From Paenibacillus aceris (GTDB taxonomy: Bacteria > Bacillota > Bacilli > Paenibacillales > NBRC-103111): a stretch of DNA of 64,000 nucleotides. The DNA lies in NCBI RefSeq assembly GCF_017874035.1, contig NZ_JAGGKV010000021.1, positions 1 to 64,000 on the forward strand, given 5' to 3'. Of the stretch, positions 16,576 through 24,687 are shown one piece after another (positions within the stretch are counted from its first letter, which is position 1; the number at the start of each line of letters is the position of its first letter). The notes beneath the pieces are model-generated. The model was not told the origin of the DNA. It did not search any database and saw nothing but the letters and a program-made list of their open reading frames with translations. The translations under genes and the position numbers were made by a program.

Positions 16576-18853
16576 TACGTATGCTAAAAAATGGATCATT
16601 CGCCCCGACGGTGAAGAGAAGGTAACCGGAAAGCTTCAATATCTCACGGATTTAACGGCGCCGGGCATGCTGCATGGGAAGGTGCTGCGAAGCAAGCATC
16701 CGCATGCTTGGATACTCTCCATTGATACAAGTAAAGCCAAGGCGACTATCGGTGTCCGTACTGTCATAACGGCGGAGGATGTGCCGGGCATGAATTTGTT
16801 CGGCATTGCCTTTCCGCATCAGCCTGTTTTATGTCACGATCGAGTTCGTTATGTTGGAGATGCCGTGGCGGCTGTTGCTGCGGATACGGAAGAGATCGCT
16901 GAGTACGCCCTTAGCTTGATCGAGGTCGTTTATGAGCCCCTGCCGGTTGTAGATAATCCGGAAACAGCGCTGGATGAAGGTGTCGTTCTTCTGCACCCCG
17001 ACGGCAACTTACTGCATAGAACCTTTCTAAAGCATGGCGAGGCCGAATTGCCCTTTGAACAGTGTGCTCACATCGTAGAGGAGACTTATTATACGCCAAG
17101 GCAAATGCACACGTACATGGAAACCGAGGGCGGGCTGTTCGTTCCGGAGAAGAATAGCCGGCTGACGGTGTACTCGCCAACACAGCACGGCTACAAGGAT
17201 CGAATGCAGTTGGCACGTATTCTTGCTATGGAAGAAGGGCAGATCCGCGTAGTTTCCAGTCCGATCGGGGGATCGTTCGGCGGGAAGGATGAGCTTAACG
17301 TGCAGCCTTTCGGTGCGTTACTTGCTTTGAAGACAGGTGCGCCGGTCAAAATGCACAATTCCCGCCGTGAATCGGTCATTTCCGGCATCAAACGGCATCC
17401 GATGCGGATAGCCATGAAGACAGGCGCAGATGAAAGCGGACGCCTTATCGCACATCAAGTCAGCATCCTTGCGGATACCGGCGCTTATGCAACTTTGGGC
17501 TGCGAGGTGCTGAATTTTGCAACTGAGCATGCCATTGGGCCATATCAGATTCCGCATGTCGACGTACAAGGGACGAGTGTTTATACAAATAACGGCGTAT
17601 CCGGAGAATTTCGGGGGTTCGGCGGCAATCAGGTGATCTTTGCCGTTGAAAGCCAGATCGAGCGGTTGGCTGAAAAGCTCGGGATGGATTCCTGGGAGCT
17701 GCGCAAGCTGAACCTGCGCGCTCCAAACGATCCTGGTCCGATGGGCCAGGAGATCGTGGCGACTGAGGGCGCCAGCCAAGTGTGGAGCAAGGTGCAGGAA
17801 TCACCGCTCTGGGCGAAGCGGGGCATGCCACAGGTCAGTAGCAGTGAGCCGTGGCTGCGCCGGGGCATCGGCGCCTCGATGGTGATGCATGGCGCCGGGC
17901 TCGGCCTCGGCATCCCTGATCACTCCGGCGGGCGCATCGAGCTTACGCCGGAGGGCAAGATCCAGGCCTCCTTCGGCTTCGAGGAGTTCGGGCAAGGGCT
18001 TTACGCAGCGCTTACGCTCATGCTGCAGGATTGCTTCGGCTGCGCCGCTGATGACATTCGCATCGTCATCGGCGATACCGACCGCGTGCCGAGCAGCGGC
18101 TCGAGCACGGCGTCCCGCGCCACCACGATGATGTGGCGCGCGCTGCAGCGGCTGAAGCCGCCGTTCGTGCAGGCGCTGCTGGAACAGGCGGCTGAGCTTA
18201 CGGGCGCTGCCGCTGATGAACTGACAACCGGCGCAGGCGGAATTCATCGCAAGGGTGATGAGCCGGGTCAGCCGGTTGTGACGTATGCGCAGTTGGCGGC
18301 GGCTGCCGAATCGGCAGCGAAGCCGATTCTTGCGCAGACGGCGTTCGACTACCCGACGACGCCGGCGGGGCAGGTCGGTGCGCATTATTTGTACTCCTAC
18401 GCAGCCGTCATCGTGGAGGTAGAAGCGAACATACTGACAGGGAGGGTGAGGGTGATTGCGACCGATCACGTGATCGCAGCAGGACCTGTCATTAATCCGA
18501 TGGGTTTCCTCGGACAGATTGAGGGCGGCAGTGTTATGGCGCTCGGGTACACGTTGACCGAGGATGCCGTTATGCAGGAGAGTGCCTATTTACGGCACAA
18601 TTTGGACACGTATTTAATCCCTACTTTCAAAGATAGCCCGCAAACGATTCGTGTAGAAGCAATTGAAGATTTACCCGAGGGCGATACTTTCGGCCCACGC
18701 GGGGTTGGCGAAATCGGCAGCGTCGGACTGGCGCCGGCGATTACTGCAGCGGTTCGGCAGGCAGCCGGGATCTGGGTGAACCGGCTGCCGATTTCACCAG
18801 AGCTCATCGTGCGGTCCATCGATTGGTTAGAAGGGGTGGAGGCCATTGATTAA
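16559..18853 (+). CDS. pucD: Xanthine dehydrogenase, molybdopterin-binding catalytic subunit
   Basis: Large catalytic subunit, 764 residues, that hydroxylates hypoxanthine and xanthine towards urate. Typical motifs are RYVGDAVAAVAAD (about 98), GGSFGGKDE (about 238), GEFRGFGGNQ (about 347), SGSSTASRAT (about 517) and the active-site GPRGVGEIGSVGLAP (about 713) that carries the catalytic Glu. The N-terminal a/b hammerhead domain precedes two Mo-binding domains. Overlaps pucC by 17 nt and pucE by 8 nt. Local G+C is higher around 17.9-18.3 kb than elsewhere in the operon, but the frame is intact. Confidence 0.95.
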   Translation: MLLGRDTYAKKWIIRPDGEEKVTGKLQYLTDLTAPGMLHGKVLRSKHPHAWILSIDTSKAKATIGVRTVITAEDVPGMNLFGIAFPHQPVLCHDRVRYVGDAVAAVAADTEEIAEYALSLIEVVYEPLPVVDNPETALDEGVVLLHPDGNLLHRTFLKHGEAELPFEQCAHIVEETYYTPRQMHTYMETEGGLFVPEKNSRLTVYSPTQHGYKDRMQLARILAMEEGQIRVVSSPIGGSFGGKDELNVQPFGALLALKTGAPVKMHNSRRESVISGIKRHPMRIAMKTGADESGRLIAHQVSILADTGAYATLGCEVLNFATEHAIGPYQIPHVDVQGTSVYTNNGVSGEFRGFGGNQVIFAVESQIERLAEKLGMDSWELRKLNLRAPNDPGPMGQEIVATEGASQVWSKVQESPLWAKRGMPQVSSSEPWLRRGIGASMVMHGAGLGLGIPDHSGGRIELTPEGKIQASFGFEEFGQGLYAALTLMLQDCFGCAADDIRIVIGDTDRVPSSGSSTASRATTMMWRALQRLKPPFVQALLEQAAELTGAAADELTTGAGGIHRKGDEPGQPVVTYAQLAAAAESAAKPILAQTAFDYPTTPAGQVGAHYLYSYAAVIVEVEANILTGRVRVIATDHVIAAGPVINPMGFLGQIEGGSVMALGYTLTEDAVMQESAYLRHNLDTYLIPTFKDSPQTIRVEAIEDLPEGDTFGPRGVGEIGSVGLAPAITAAVRQAAGIWVNRLPISPELIVRSIDWLEGVEAID

Positions 18854-19331
18854 TACAACGTATGTGCTGGAATGTTCCATTAACGGAAAGGATATTGCGA
18901 TTCCGGTTCCTGCATCCAAGCGGATGTCGGATATTTTACGGGATGACTTGCGTTTAACCGGAACCAAAGTTGCTTGTGAGATTGGACGCTGCGGCGCCTG
19001 TATGGTGCTGCTTGATGGGAAGCCCGTAAATGCTTGTCTGCTAATGGCGTATCAAGCGGTAGGCAAGCGGGTGACCACCATTGAGGGGATATCCGGAGGA
19101 GAAGCGCTGCATCCTGTTCAACAAGCGATGTTAGAGGAGGGAGGGCTGCAGTGCGGTTATTGTACCGCAGGGATGGTCGTCACGCTAACGGCCTTGTGGA
19201 GCAAAAATCCCGCCCCAACGAGGGCGGAGGCCGAACAGGCGCTGTGCGGCAATTTATGCCGCTGCACGGGGTATGTAGGTATTTTCAGAGCGGTAGAACG
19301 ATGTGGTTTGCCGGTAAAAAGAGAGGGGTAG
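18846..19331 (+). CDS. pucE: Xanthine dehydrogenase, 2Fe-2S subunit
   Basis: Small electron-transfer subunit, 161 residues, with two [2Fe-2S] clusters. The plant-ferredoxin-like cluster has CEIGRCGACMVLL and a fourth Cys in VNACLL; the helical cluster has QCGYCTAGM and CGNLCRCTGY. All eight cysteines are present. The start is TTG 18846 with a GGAGG ribosome site, inside the end of pucD. The order FAD, Mo, Fe-S matches pucC-pucD-pucE of B. subtilis. The binding lipoprotein gene starts 5 bp later, so all are one operon. Confidence 0.95.
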   Translation: MINTTYVLECSINGKDIAIPVPASKRMSDILRDDLRLTGTKVACEIGRCGACMVLLDGKPVNACLLMAYQAVGKRVTTIEGISGGEALHPVQQAMLEEGGLQCGYCTAGMVVTLTALWSKNPAPTRAEAEQALCGNLCRCTGYVGIFRAVERCGLPVKREG

Positions 19332-19336
19332 AAGCC

Positions 19337-20491
19337 ATGATGCCAAAAAAACTGATGTTGTCCTTAACTGCTATCTTCCTAGTGATCCTATCTGCTTGTT
19401 CCAGTTCATCCACACCAACGACGAGCACCACGACAGCACCAGTAGGCTCCCCTGCGGCAGCACCAGCTGCAAGTGCGCCCCCGTCCCAAGCGGAAAAAAA
19501 GCTCCCTAGAGTGGCCTTTGTCTATATCGGTGTGCCCGGAGACGGCGGCTGGACTTATGAGCATGATCAAGGACGCTTGATGATGGAGAAAGAGCTGGGC
19601 ATCAAAGCGACTACTGTCGAAAATATCCCCGAAGGTCCTGATGCGGAGCGGGTTTTCGAAGAGCTGGCACAGAAGAACGATATTATTTTCGGAACCTCTT
19701 TCGGCTATATGGACCCGATGTACAACGTGGCGCAAAAGCACCCGAACGTGAAATTTCTGCACGCGACAGGCTACAAAACACTGCCTAACATGGGGACGTA
19801 CATGGGACGCGAGTACCAAAGCGCATACCTTGTCGGCATGGCGGCGGGTAAATTGACCAAAAACAATCATATGGGCTATGTTGGCGCCTTCCCGATTCCG
19901 GAAGTTATTTATACCATTAATGCTTTTACGCTTGGCGCACAAAGTGTGAATCCGAACGTGGACGTGTCGGTCGTGTGGAGCAACACCTGGTTCGATCCGG
20001 CAACCGAGAAGCAAGCAGCGATTTCCTTGTTGGATAAAGGCGTGGACGTGCTGGCTGCTTATCAAGATTCGCCTGCCGGGATTCAAGCGGCTGCTGAGCG
20101 CAAAGTGTGGGGGATCGGCAATGACTCCGACATGGGCCGATTCGCACCGGATACGTACATTTCCAACCCGAAATGGAACTGGGGCCCTTACTACGTGCAA
20201 ACGGTGAAAAGTGTAATGGACGGCACATGGAAATCCGATGCTTATTTTGGAACCATGAAGGACGGCATTACAGATATCGCGCCGCTTGGCAAAAATGTGC
20301 CGGACGACGTCAAGGCGCTTATCGAAAAGAAAAAGCAAGAGATTTTGGCAGGGACCTTTGATGTGTTTCAAGGCCCTCTCGTAGATCAGGATGGTAAAGT
20401 CAGGTTCGAGCAGGGCAAAAAAATGACAGATGAAGAAATTCTAGGCACGACTTGGTTTGTTAAGGGCATTAAAGGTGTCATTCCAAAATAA
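19337..20491 (+). CDS. BMP family substrate-binding lipoprotein (purine/nucleoside importer)
   Basis: Extracytoplasmic lipoprotein of 384 residues. The N-terminal signal ends in the lipobox LSAC with Cys21, followed by a Ser/Thr/Pro/Ala-rich tether, then a BmpA/Med-type periplasmic-binding fold from about residue 55 (AFVYIGVPGDGGWTYEHDQG). The family binds nucleosides or related purines. It is the missing partner of the ATPase and permeases at 2.3-5.9 kb, placed here next to xanthine dehydrogenase. The start at 19337 (or ATG 19340) has a GAGAGGGG site. The ligand (urate, xanthine, allantoin or a nucleoside) is unknown. Confidence 0.92.
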   Translation: MMPKKLMLSLTAIFLVILSACSSSSTPTTSTTTAPVGSPAAAPAASAPPSQAEKKLPRVAFVYIGVPGDGGWTYEHDQGRLMMEKELGIKATTVENIPEGPDAERVFEELAQKNDIIFGTSFGYMDPMYNVAQKHPNVKFLHATGYKTLPNMGTYMGREYQSAYLVGMAAGKLTKNNHMGYVGAFPIPEVIYTINAFTLGAQSVNPNVDVSVVWSNTWFDPATEKQAAISLLDKGVDVLAAYQDSPAGIQAAAERKVWGIGNDSDMGRFAPDTYISNPKWNWGPYYVQTVKSVMDGTWKSDAYFGTMKDGITDIAPLGKNVPDDVKALIEKKKQEILAGTFDVFQGPLVDQDGKVRFEQGKKMTDEEILGTTWFVKGIKGVIPK

Positions 20492-21489
20492 TGGGAAAGG
20501 CTGTGAAGGCGATGACGATACAAGATAGCACTCTTCTTGACGAATGGCATCCGGTATTGTTGTCGTCGGCTCTGACGGACCGACCGGTTGCTGTTGTAGT
20601 ACTGGGTGAAAAAGTAGCTGTTTTCCGCACCTCTGACGGCGTTCACGCCTTCAAAGATTTGTGCATTCACCGGGGCGTCCCACTCTCGCTGGGCAAAGTA
20701 AAGGGAGATGAACTCGTGTGCGCCTACCATGGCTGGTCTTATAACGGCTGTGGGACCTGTACGCGAATCCCTTCACTGCCTGCTAATCGTGCTATCCCCT
20801 CGAAGGCAAAAGCGTTCGTCTACCATTGTGTGGAAGCGCACGGATTTGTTTGGGTTTGCTTGGGTGAACCGGTAGGTTCGCTGCCGAAAGTAAGTTCCTA
20901 TATTCCCGCAGGCTTCAAAGAAGTATGGATGGGCCCGTATACCCTGCAGGCTGCAGGACCTCGCATTATCGAAAACTTCCTCGATGTCTCCCACCTCATG
21001 TTTGTTCATGAGGGAATGCTGGGCGATAGTGAATATGCCGAAATTGGCGATTACCAGGTGCATGAAGAGGACGGCGTCCTCACCTCGGAGGAGATTGTCG
21101 TCTACCAGCCCGATCCGGATGGAACAGGGCGTGGGGTACATAGCCGTTATGTGTACGAAGTGTATGGTCCGCTAAGTGTCGCGTTTACTAAAAGAGACCG
21201 GGATACGGATCAAATTTTCAGGTTGTTCCTCATGGTGCTGCCGGAAACTGAGCAGCGAAGCCAAGCCTTCATGCTTAAGCAGAGGAACTATGCGTATGAG
21301 GAAGCGGATGACATTTTCATCCGGTTCCAGGATCTGCTGATCGAGCAGGACCGCGAAATGGTCGAAAATCAGAAGCCGGAGCTGCTGCCGCTTGATTTGC
21401 AGGCCGAGCTGCATTTGAACACGGATCGACTGAGTATTGCGTATCGCAAACGGCTAAGGGAATTGGGCGTCACGTTTGGGACGGCATAG
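20491..21489 (+). CDS. Rieske-type non-haem iron oxygenase, alpha subunit (possibly HpxD-like)
   Basis: Oxygenase of 332 residues. The Rieske [2Fe-2S] motif is C58-I-H60 and C77-A-Y-H80, and the mononuclear iron site is N162-F-L-D165-V-S-H168-L-M-F-V-H173, with an Asp carboxylate ligand expected nearer the C terminus. Such proteins are hydroxylases or demethylases that need a separate reductase. In Klebsiella the purine cluster contains a Rieske protein (HpxD) with reductase HpxE for hypoxanthine oxidation; here no reductase is present. The ATG overlaps the stop of the lipoprotein gene, so it is the last gene of the xanthine dehydrogenase operon. The substrate is unknown; N-demethylation of methylxanthines is another possibility. 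Confidence 0.88.
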   Translation: MGKAVKAMTIQDSTLLDEWHPVLLSSALTDRPVAVVVLGEKVAVFRTSDGVHAFKDLCIHRGVPLSLGKVKGDELVCAYHGWSYNGCGTCTRIPSLPANRAIPSKAKAFVYHCVEAHGFVWVCLGEPVGSLPKVSSYIPAGFKEVWMGPYTLQAAGPRIIENFLDVSHLMFVHEGMLGDSEYAEIGDYQVHEEDGVLTSEEIVVYQPDPDGTGRGVHSRYVYEVYGPLSVAFTKRDRDTDQIFRLFLMVLPETEQRSQAFMLKQRNYAYEEADDIFIRFQDLLIEQDREMVENQKPELLPLDLQAELHLNTDRLSIAYRKRLRELGVTFGTA

Positions 21490-21505
21490 TGTGGTTAAAC
21501 GAATA

Positions 21506-21550
21506 GGCTATCGAAAGGGGCGGGAATGGCCTTTTCGGTAGTCTTTTTTT
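21506..21550 (+). terminator. Intrinsic terminator of the xanthine dehydrogenase operon
   Basis: GGCTATCGAAAGG (21506-21518) pairs with CCTTTTCGGTAGTC (21530-21543) allowing G-U pairs, followed by seven T. Confidence 0.88.
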
Positions 21551-21563
21551 ATGAAACGTGTGT

Positions 21564-21741
21564 GGGAACTACGGTCCGTTATTTTTGCAATTTGCAGCCG
21601 TTTGGACGTCGAGAGGTAACTATGGTACGCTATTTTGCCGATTTTGGCGAAAGTGCGGGGGATTTGAAGAAATAAGGCCCTGTAGTTCCGTTTGCACCGT
21701 GAGATAAGCGGTATTTGCCAAAATAGCGGACTCATATTCCC
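21564..21741. repeat. Copy B of the approximately 180-bp intergenic repeat
   Basis: Forward arms at 21564-21584 (GGGAACTACGGTCCGTTATT...) and 21615-21635 (GGTAACTATGGTACGCTATT...), inverted arms at 21671-21689 (AATAAGGCCCTGTAGTTCC) and 21722-21741 (AATAGCGGACTCATATTCCC). Same layout as copies A and C. Nothing gene-like lies between here and the comX terminator. Confidence 0.82.
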
Positions 21742-21960
21742 TATTGTTACTACTTAGGACTCCCGGAAGTTAGGGTTTGTTTTCGAAGATTTCAGGGGCT
21801 CTCCCGAAGTCCTCCCAGCTTCATTCAAATATTTTCCATATGTATACTAATTGTCATATTATTTGTTATACTGATTCACGTCGCAAAAGTTAGTAGGATT
21901 GTATGCAAGCTCTATTCGCATCAGGATGTAAACGTTTGTGAAATTTTTGATTTGAAATGC

Positions 21961-22007
21961 AAAAAAAGATCGTATAACAGCCAAAAGCTGGTTATACAAT
22001 CCTTTTT
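21961..22007. terminator. Terminator downstream of comX-like gene, A/T tracts on both sides
   Basis: GATCGTATAACAGC (about 21968-21981) and GCTGGTTATACAATC (about 21987-22001) pair with one bulge; A7 precedes and T5 follows. It would stop minus-strand transcription from the comX-like gene. Confidence 0.85.
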
Positions 22008-22033
22008 GATTTTGGTAAAATAAGACAACGAGA

Positions 22034-22219
22034 TTAGAACCAGTTGCAGATCGGTTCGGTTTGTTTTTTCTCTCTAATTGTAAAGGTTTTCATGATCGCT
22101 GACGATTCCTCTCTAGAAAGAGCACCAGCAACTGCTAGAGGGTTTGATGCAGGGTTTAACTCAAGGTTTTTAAGCATGTGAACAACATTGTGCAGCTTAG
22201 AAGCTAATTGGATAGTCAT
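22034..22219 (-). CDS. comX: ComX-like quorum-sensing pheromone precursor
   Basis: A 61-residue prepeptide. A good ribosome site (GAAGGGAG, 10 nt before ATG) and its own terminator support it as a real gene. The C terminus EPICNWF places a Trp at position 60; ComX precursors carry a Trp within a few residues of the C terminus, which ComQ prenylates before release of a short peptide. The middle part (NPLAVAGALSREESSAIMK) resembles the Gly...Glu...Ile-x-Lys pattern of B. subtilis ComX. It is divergent from a ComP-like kinase and one gene from a ComQ-like transferase, which is the main support. ComX is highly variable, so homology cannot be proved by eye. Cys58 next to the Trp is unusual. Confidence 0.75.
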   Translation of the reverse strand: MTIQLASKLHNVVHMLKNLELNPASNPLAVAGALSREESSAIMKTFTIREKKQTEPICNWF

Positions 22220-22259
22220 TGTAATAAGACTCCCTTCAACAATTTTTAACTACAATCTG

Positions 22260-22268
22260 ATTATATCA
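22260..22268 (-). promoter_or_regulatory. Candidate extended -10 element for the comX-like gene
   Basis: On the minus strand the sequence reads TGATATAAT, an extended -10 (TG-n-TATAAT), about 40 nt before the comX start. No good -35 lies at the usual distance. The 70-bp gap between the two divergent genes must hold both promoters. Confidence 0.45.
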
Positions 22269-22289
22269 AATGTTTGGAGGACGTGTAGT

Positions 22290-24617
22290 ATGGATGCTAG
22301 AAAAACGTATTTATTTAGTTTTTTTGTCGTAATATTTGTATTCTTGCAAATCTGGTGTTCTTATTTAACCTTCCATTCCCCATATATTGGAATAAATTTA
22401 GCCTTGAATAAGGCAGATCAATGGGAGGTAACAGAGGCTCATTCACAGAGTGCAAGTGCAAAATTGGGCATTAAAGCAGGAGATATTGTAAAGCTTGTTG
22501 ATGGAAAGCCTCCTGAGGATTCTAAGTATGTGGTCAAATGGGGGGCTATTGAACAAGCAAGTACATTACTTATTTCAAGAAACGGGAATGATCATGATTT
22601 TAAAATTGTGAAAAATAGCACCACTTTATATGATGTGATCCCCTTAGTAGAGGAATCTGTCTGTATAATTTTAGCCTATTTACTTTTGTTAAAATTGCGC
22701 CGTTCCCCATCAGCTAGGTTGCTTTCAGTCGTCTTTTTAGCTATGGGGGTTATTTACATGAGTCTAGGAGCCTCGATTAGAGGTGATCTGCTTGGTAAAA
22801 TATTAATATCCTCTTTTATGATGATATTACCTGTTGTGTTCTTACATTTTATAGTGACTTTCTTTAAAGAAAAAGGAGAATTACAATTCCCTACGGGGTA
22901 TATCAAATATATTTATGCCATTCTATTAGTTGTAGCGATGCTGCGAGGGCTTTACTTATTGCCATCCATGACTAAGTTTTATCGTTTGGATGGGATTGTC
23001 ACGTTAGTTTTTTTCATAATAGGCTTTCTTATTAATATATGTATTATTGCGTATATGTATTTTAAAGCTCGCAATGAAAAAACTTATTTATCTAGCATAG
23101 TAAAAAGTGTCTGTTTTTCTTTGTTTATCTCAATATTTCCTATTATATGTCTTTCTTTTCTTCCTAAGCTTTTTCTTGGCATTTGGGTAATTGATGCTAT
23201 TTATACGAGCTGGACGATCATCTTGTTCCCTATTTCATTTATATATTTAATTGCTTCCAATCAGCTTTATGACATCGGCATGGTTATCCGTCGTTTTATA
23301 TTTGCCGGTCTTATGTCGGTCATCCCGGTCAGTCTGTTCACGGGCGTCTATGCTTTCCTATTTAGTCATGAGGTGAATGAGAAGCAAATCCTATTCGTTT
23401 TCGCAGGTTCGATATTCCTAGTATCCCTTTTGCTCTATGCAGCTGAGTATTGGACAACTCGTCTTGAACCTTTTCTTTTCCCGAAGAAGCATGTATTGCA
23501 GTTAGCTCTAAAAAAGATCTCTAAAAGTCTAGGAGCCATCTCCACTCTGCGAGAGTTGAAAGATATTATTCTCGTAGACATCGTCCATACATTGCAAGTT
23601 CTTGGAGGCGCCATCGTTTTTCGACATGAAAATGAAATAGAAATTATTACGCAAGGTGAAATTGATTCGTTGGAAATCGAACGTTTGGTCCATGAGTCAA
23701 CCTTACTTAACCATCCCGATTTTACAAGTATAGAGATAACGGGACATGAGGCTTTTACCGGTTATTTAATTATGACACGCAAAAAGGCCAATACACTCAT
23801 TTCAAAAGAGGAGAAGCAGTGGCTCCAATTTATTACGACTTATTTGGAAATTAGTCTGGAAAACGTACATTTAATACGCAAGTTAACGGGTAATTTGCAG
23901 AAGTTTGCAGCGCAGCTTCCGCATGAGGCGGTTGCGCATGATATCCAATGGTTTCGTAAGGTGATGTTTGAGCTGCAAGAAGAGGAACGGATTCGAATAG
24001 CAAACGATTTACATGATACAACCATGCAGGATTTATTTTTCCTGAAAAGAAGAATTTCGTCTATCGCGGATAAAAGTACGTTGGAAAAGTCCGATCAGGA
24101 ACAACTGAATAATATGAATAATTTTGTGGATATGATTAATGCCAGTCTGCGCCAGAGCTGTTTTGAGCTTAATCCGCATTTATTGAGGGAAGTAGGACTG
24201 ATTCAAACGCTTCAAATGTATGTAGAGAAGGAAGCCTATACAACGCCATTCGAGCTTTCTATTGAGATAGGTTCCGTATCATTTATTGAAAGTAAAGATT
24301 TGCCGACAAAGCGCCATCTCTTCCGAATTGTGCAGGAACTGCTGAATAATGCAAAGAAGCATTCGCAAGCGGCCAGGGTCATATTTACCGTAGAGGAAGC
24401 AGATCATTACTTTTATATCAATTATGAGGATGATGGTGTGGGGTTCAATGTTCAAAATGAAGGAATACAAAAGGAAATCGGAGCTTCTGGCATGGGAATT
24501 GAACAAATTAGAAGCAGAATTATCCATATGGGTGGCCAAATGGACCTGAACACGCTAAAAGGGAAGGGGATGACGTTTAGAATGTGGATTCCGATTGAGG
24601 AGGTCATTTCCGCATAG
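22290..24617 (+). CDS. comP: ComP-like membrane sensor histidine kinase
   Basis: Sensor kinase of 775 residues, close to the length of B. subtilis ComP. An N-terminal helix is followed by an extracellular PDZ-like segment (about 35-115, with IKAGDIVKLVDGKPP), then about eight membrane helices to residue 385, a GAF-like region, and a cytoplasmic kinase of the HisKA_3 type. The phospho-accepting His575 is in ANDLHDTTMQDLFFLKRR; ATP-binding boxes are QELLNNAKKHS, DDGVGFN and GMGIEQIRSRI. The PDZ-like segment, helix block and the sequence before the His box all resemble ComP. ATG 22290 has GGAGG 9 nt upstream. It should sense the modified ComX peptide; its response regulator is not adjacent. Confidence 0.9.
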   Translation: MDARKTYLFSFFVVIFVFLQIWCSYLTFHSPYIGINLALNKADQWEVTEAHSQSASAKLGIKAGDIVKLVDGKPPEDSKYVVKWGAIEQASTLLISRNGNDHDFKIVKNSTTLYDVIPLVEESVCIILAYLLLLKLRRSPSARLLSVVFLAMGVIYMSLGASIRGDLLGKILISSFMMILPVVFLHFIVTFFKEKGELQFPTGYIKYIYAILLVVAMLRGLYLLPSMTKFYRLDGIVTLVFFIIGFLINICIIAYMYFKARNEKTYLSSIVKSVCFSLFISIFPIICLSFLPKLFLGIWVIDAIYTSWTIILFPISFIYLIASNQLYDIGMVIRRFIFAGLMSVIPVSLFTGVYAFLFSHEVNEKQILFVFAGSIFLVSLLLYAAEYWTTRLEPFLFPKKHVLQLALKKISKSLGAISTLRELKDIILVDIVHTLQVLGGAIVFRHENEIEIITQGEIDSLEIERLVHESTLLNHPDFTSIEITGHEAFTGYLIMTRKKANTLISKEEKQWLQFITTYLEISLENVHLIRKLTGNLQKFAAQLPHEAVAHDIQWFRKVMFELQEEERIRIANDLHDTTMQDLFFLKRRISSIADKSTLEKSDQEQLNNMNNFVDMINASLRQSCFELNPHLLREVGLIQTLQMYVEKEAYTTPFELSIEIGSVSFIESKDLPTKRHLFRIVQELLNNAKKHSQAARVIFTVEEADHYFYINYEDDGVGFNVQNEGIQKEIGASGMGIEQIRSRIIHMGGQMDLNTLKGKGMTFRMWIPIEEVISA

Positions 24618-24687
24618 GAGTGACTGCACTTTAACAGCTTTAACACTATATACTTCTTTAGGAGATAGAAGCGAGGGCGAATGGAGC

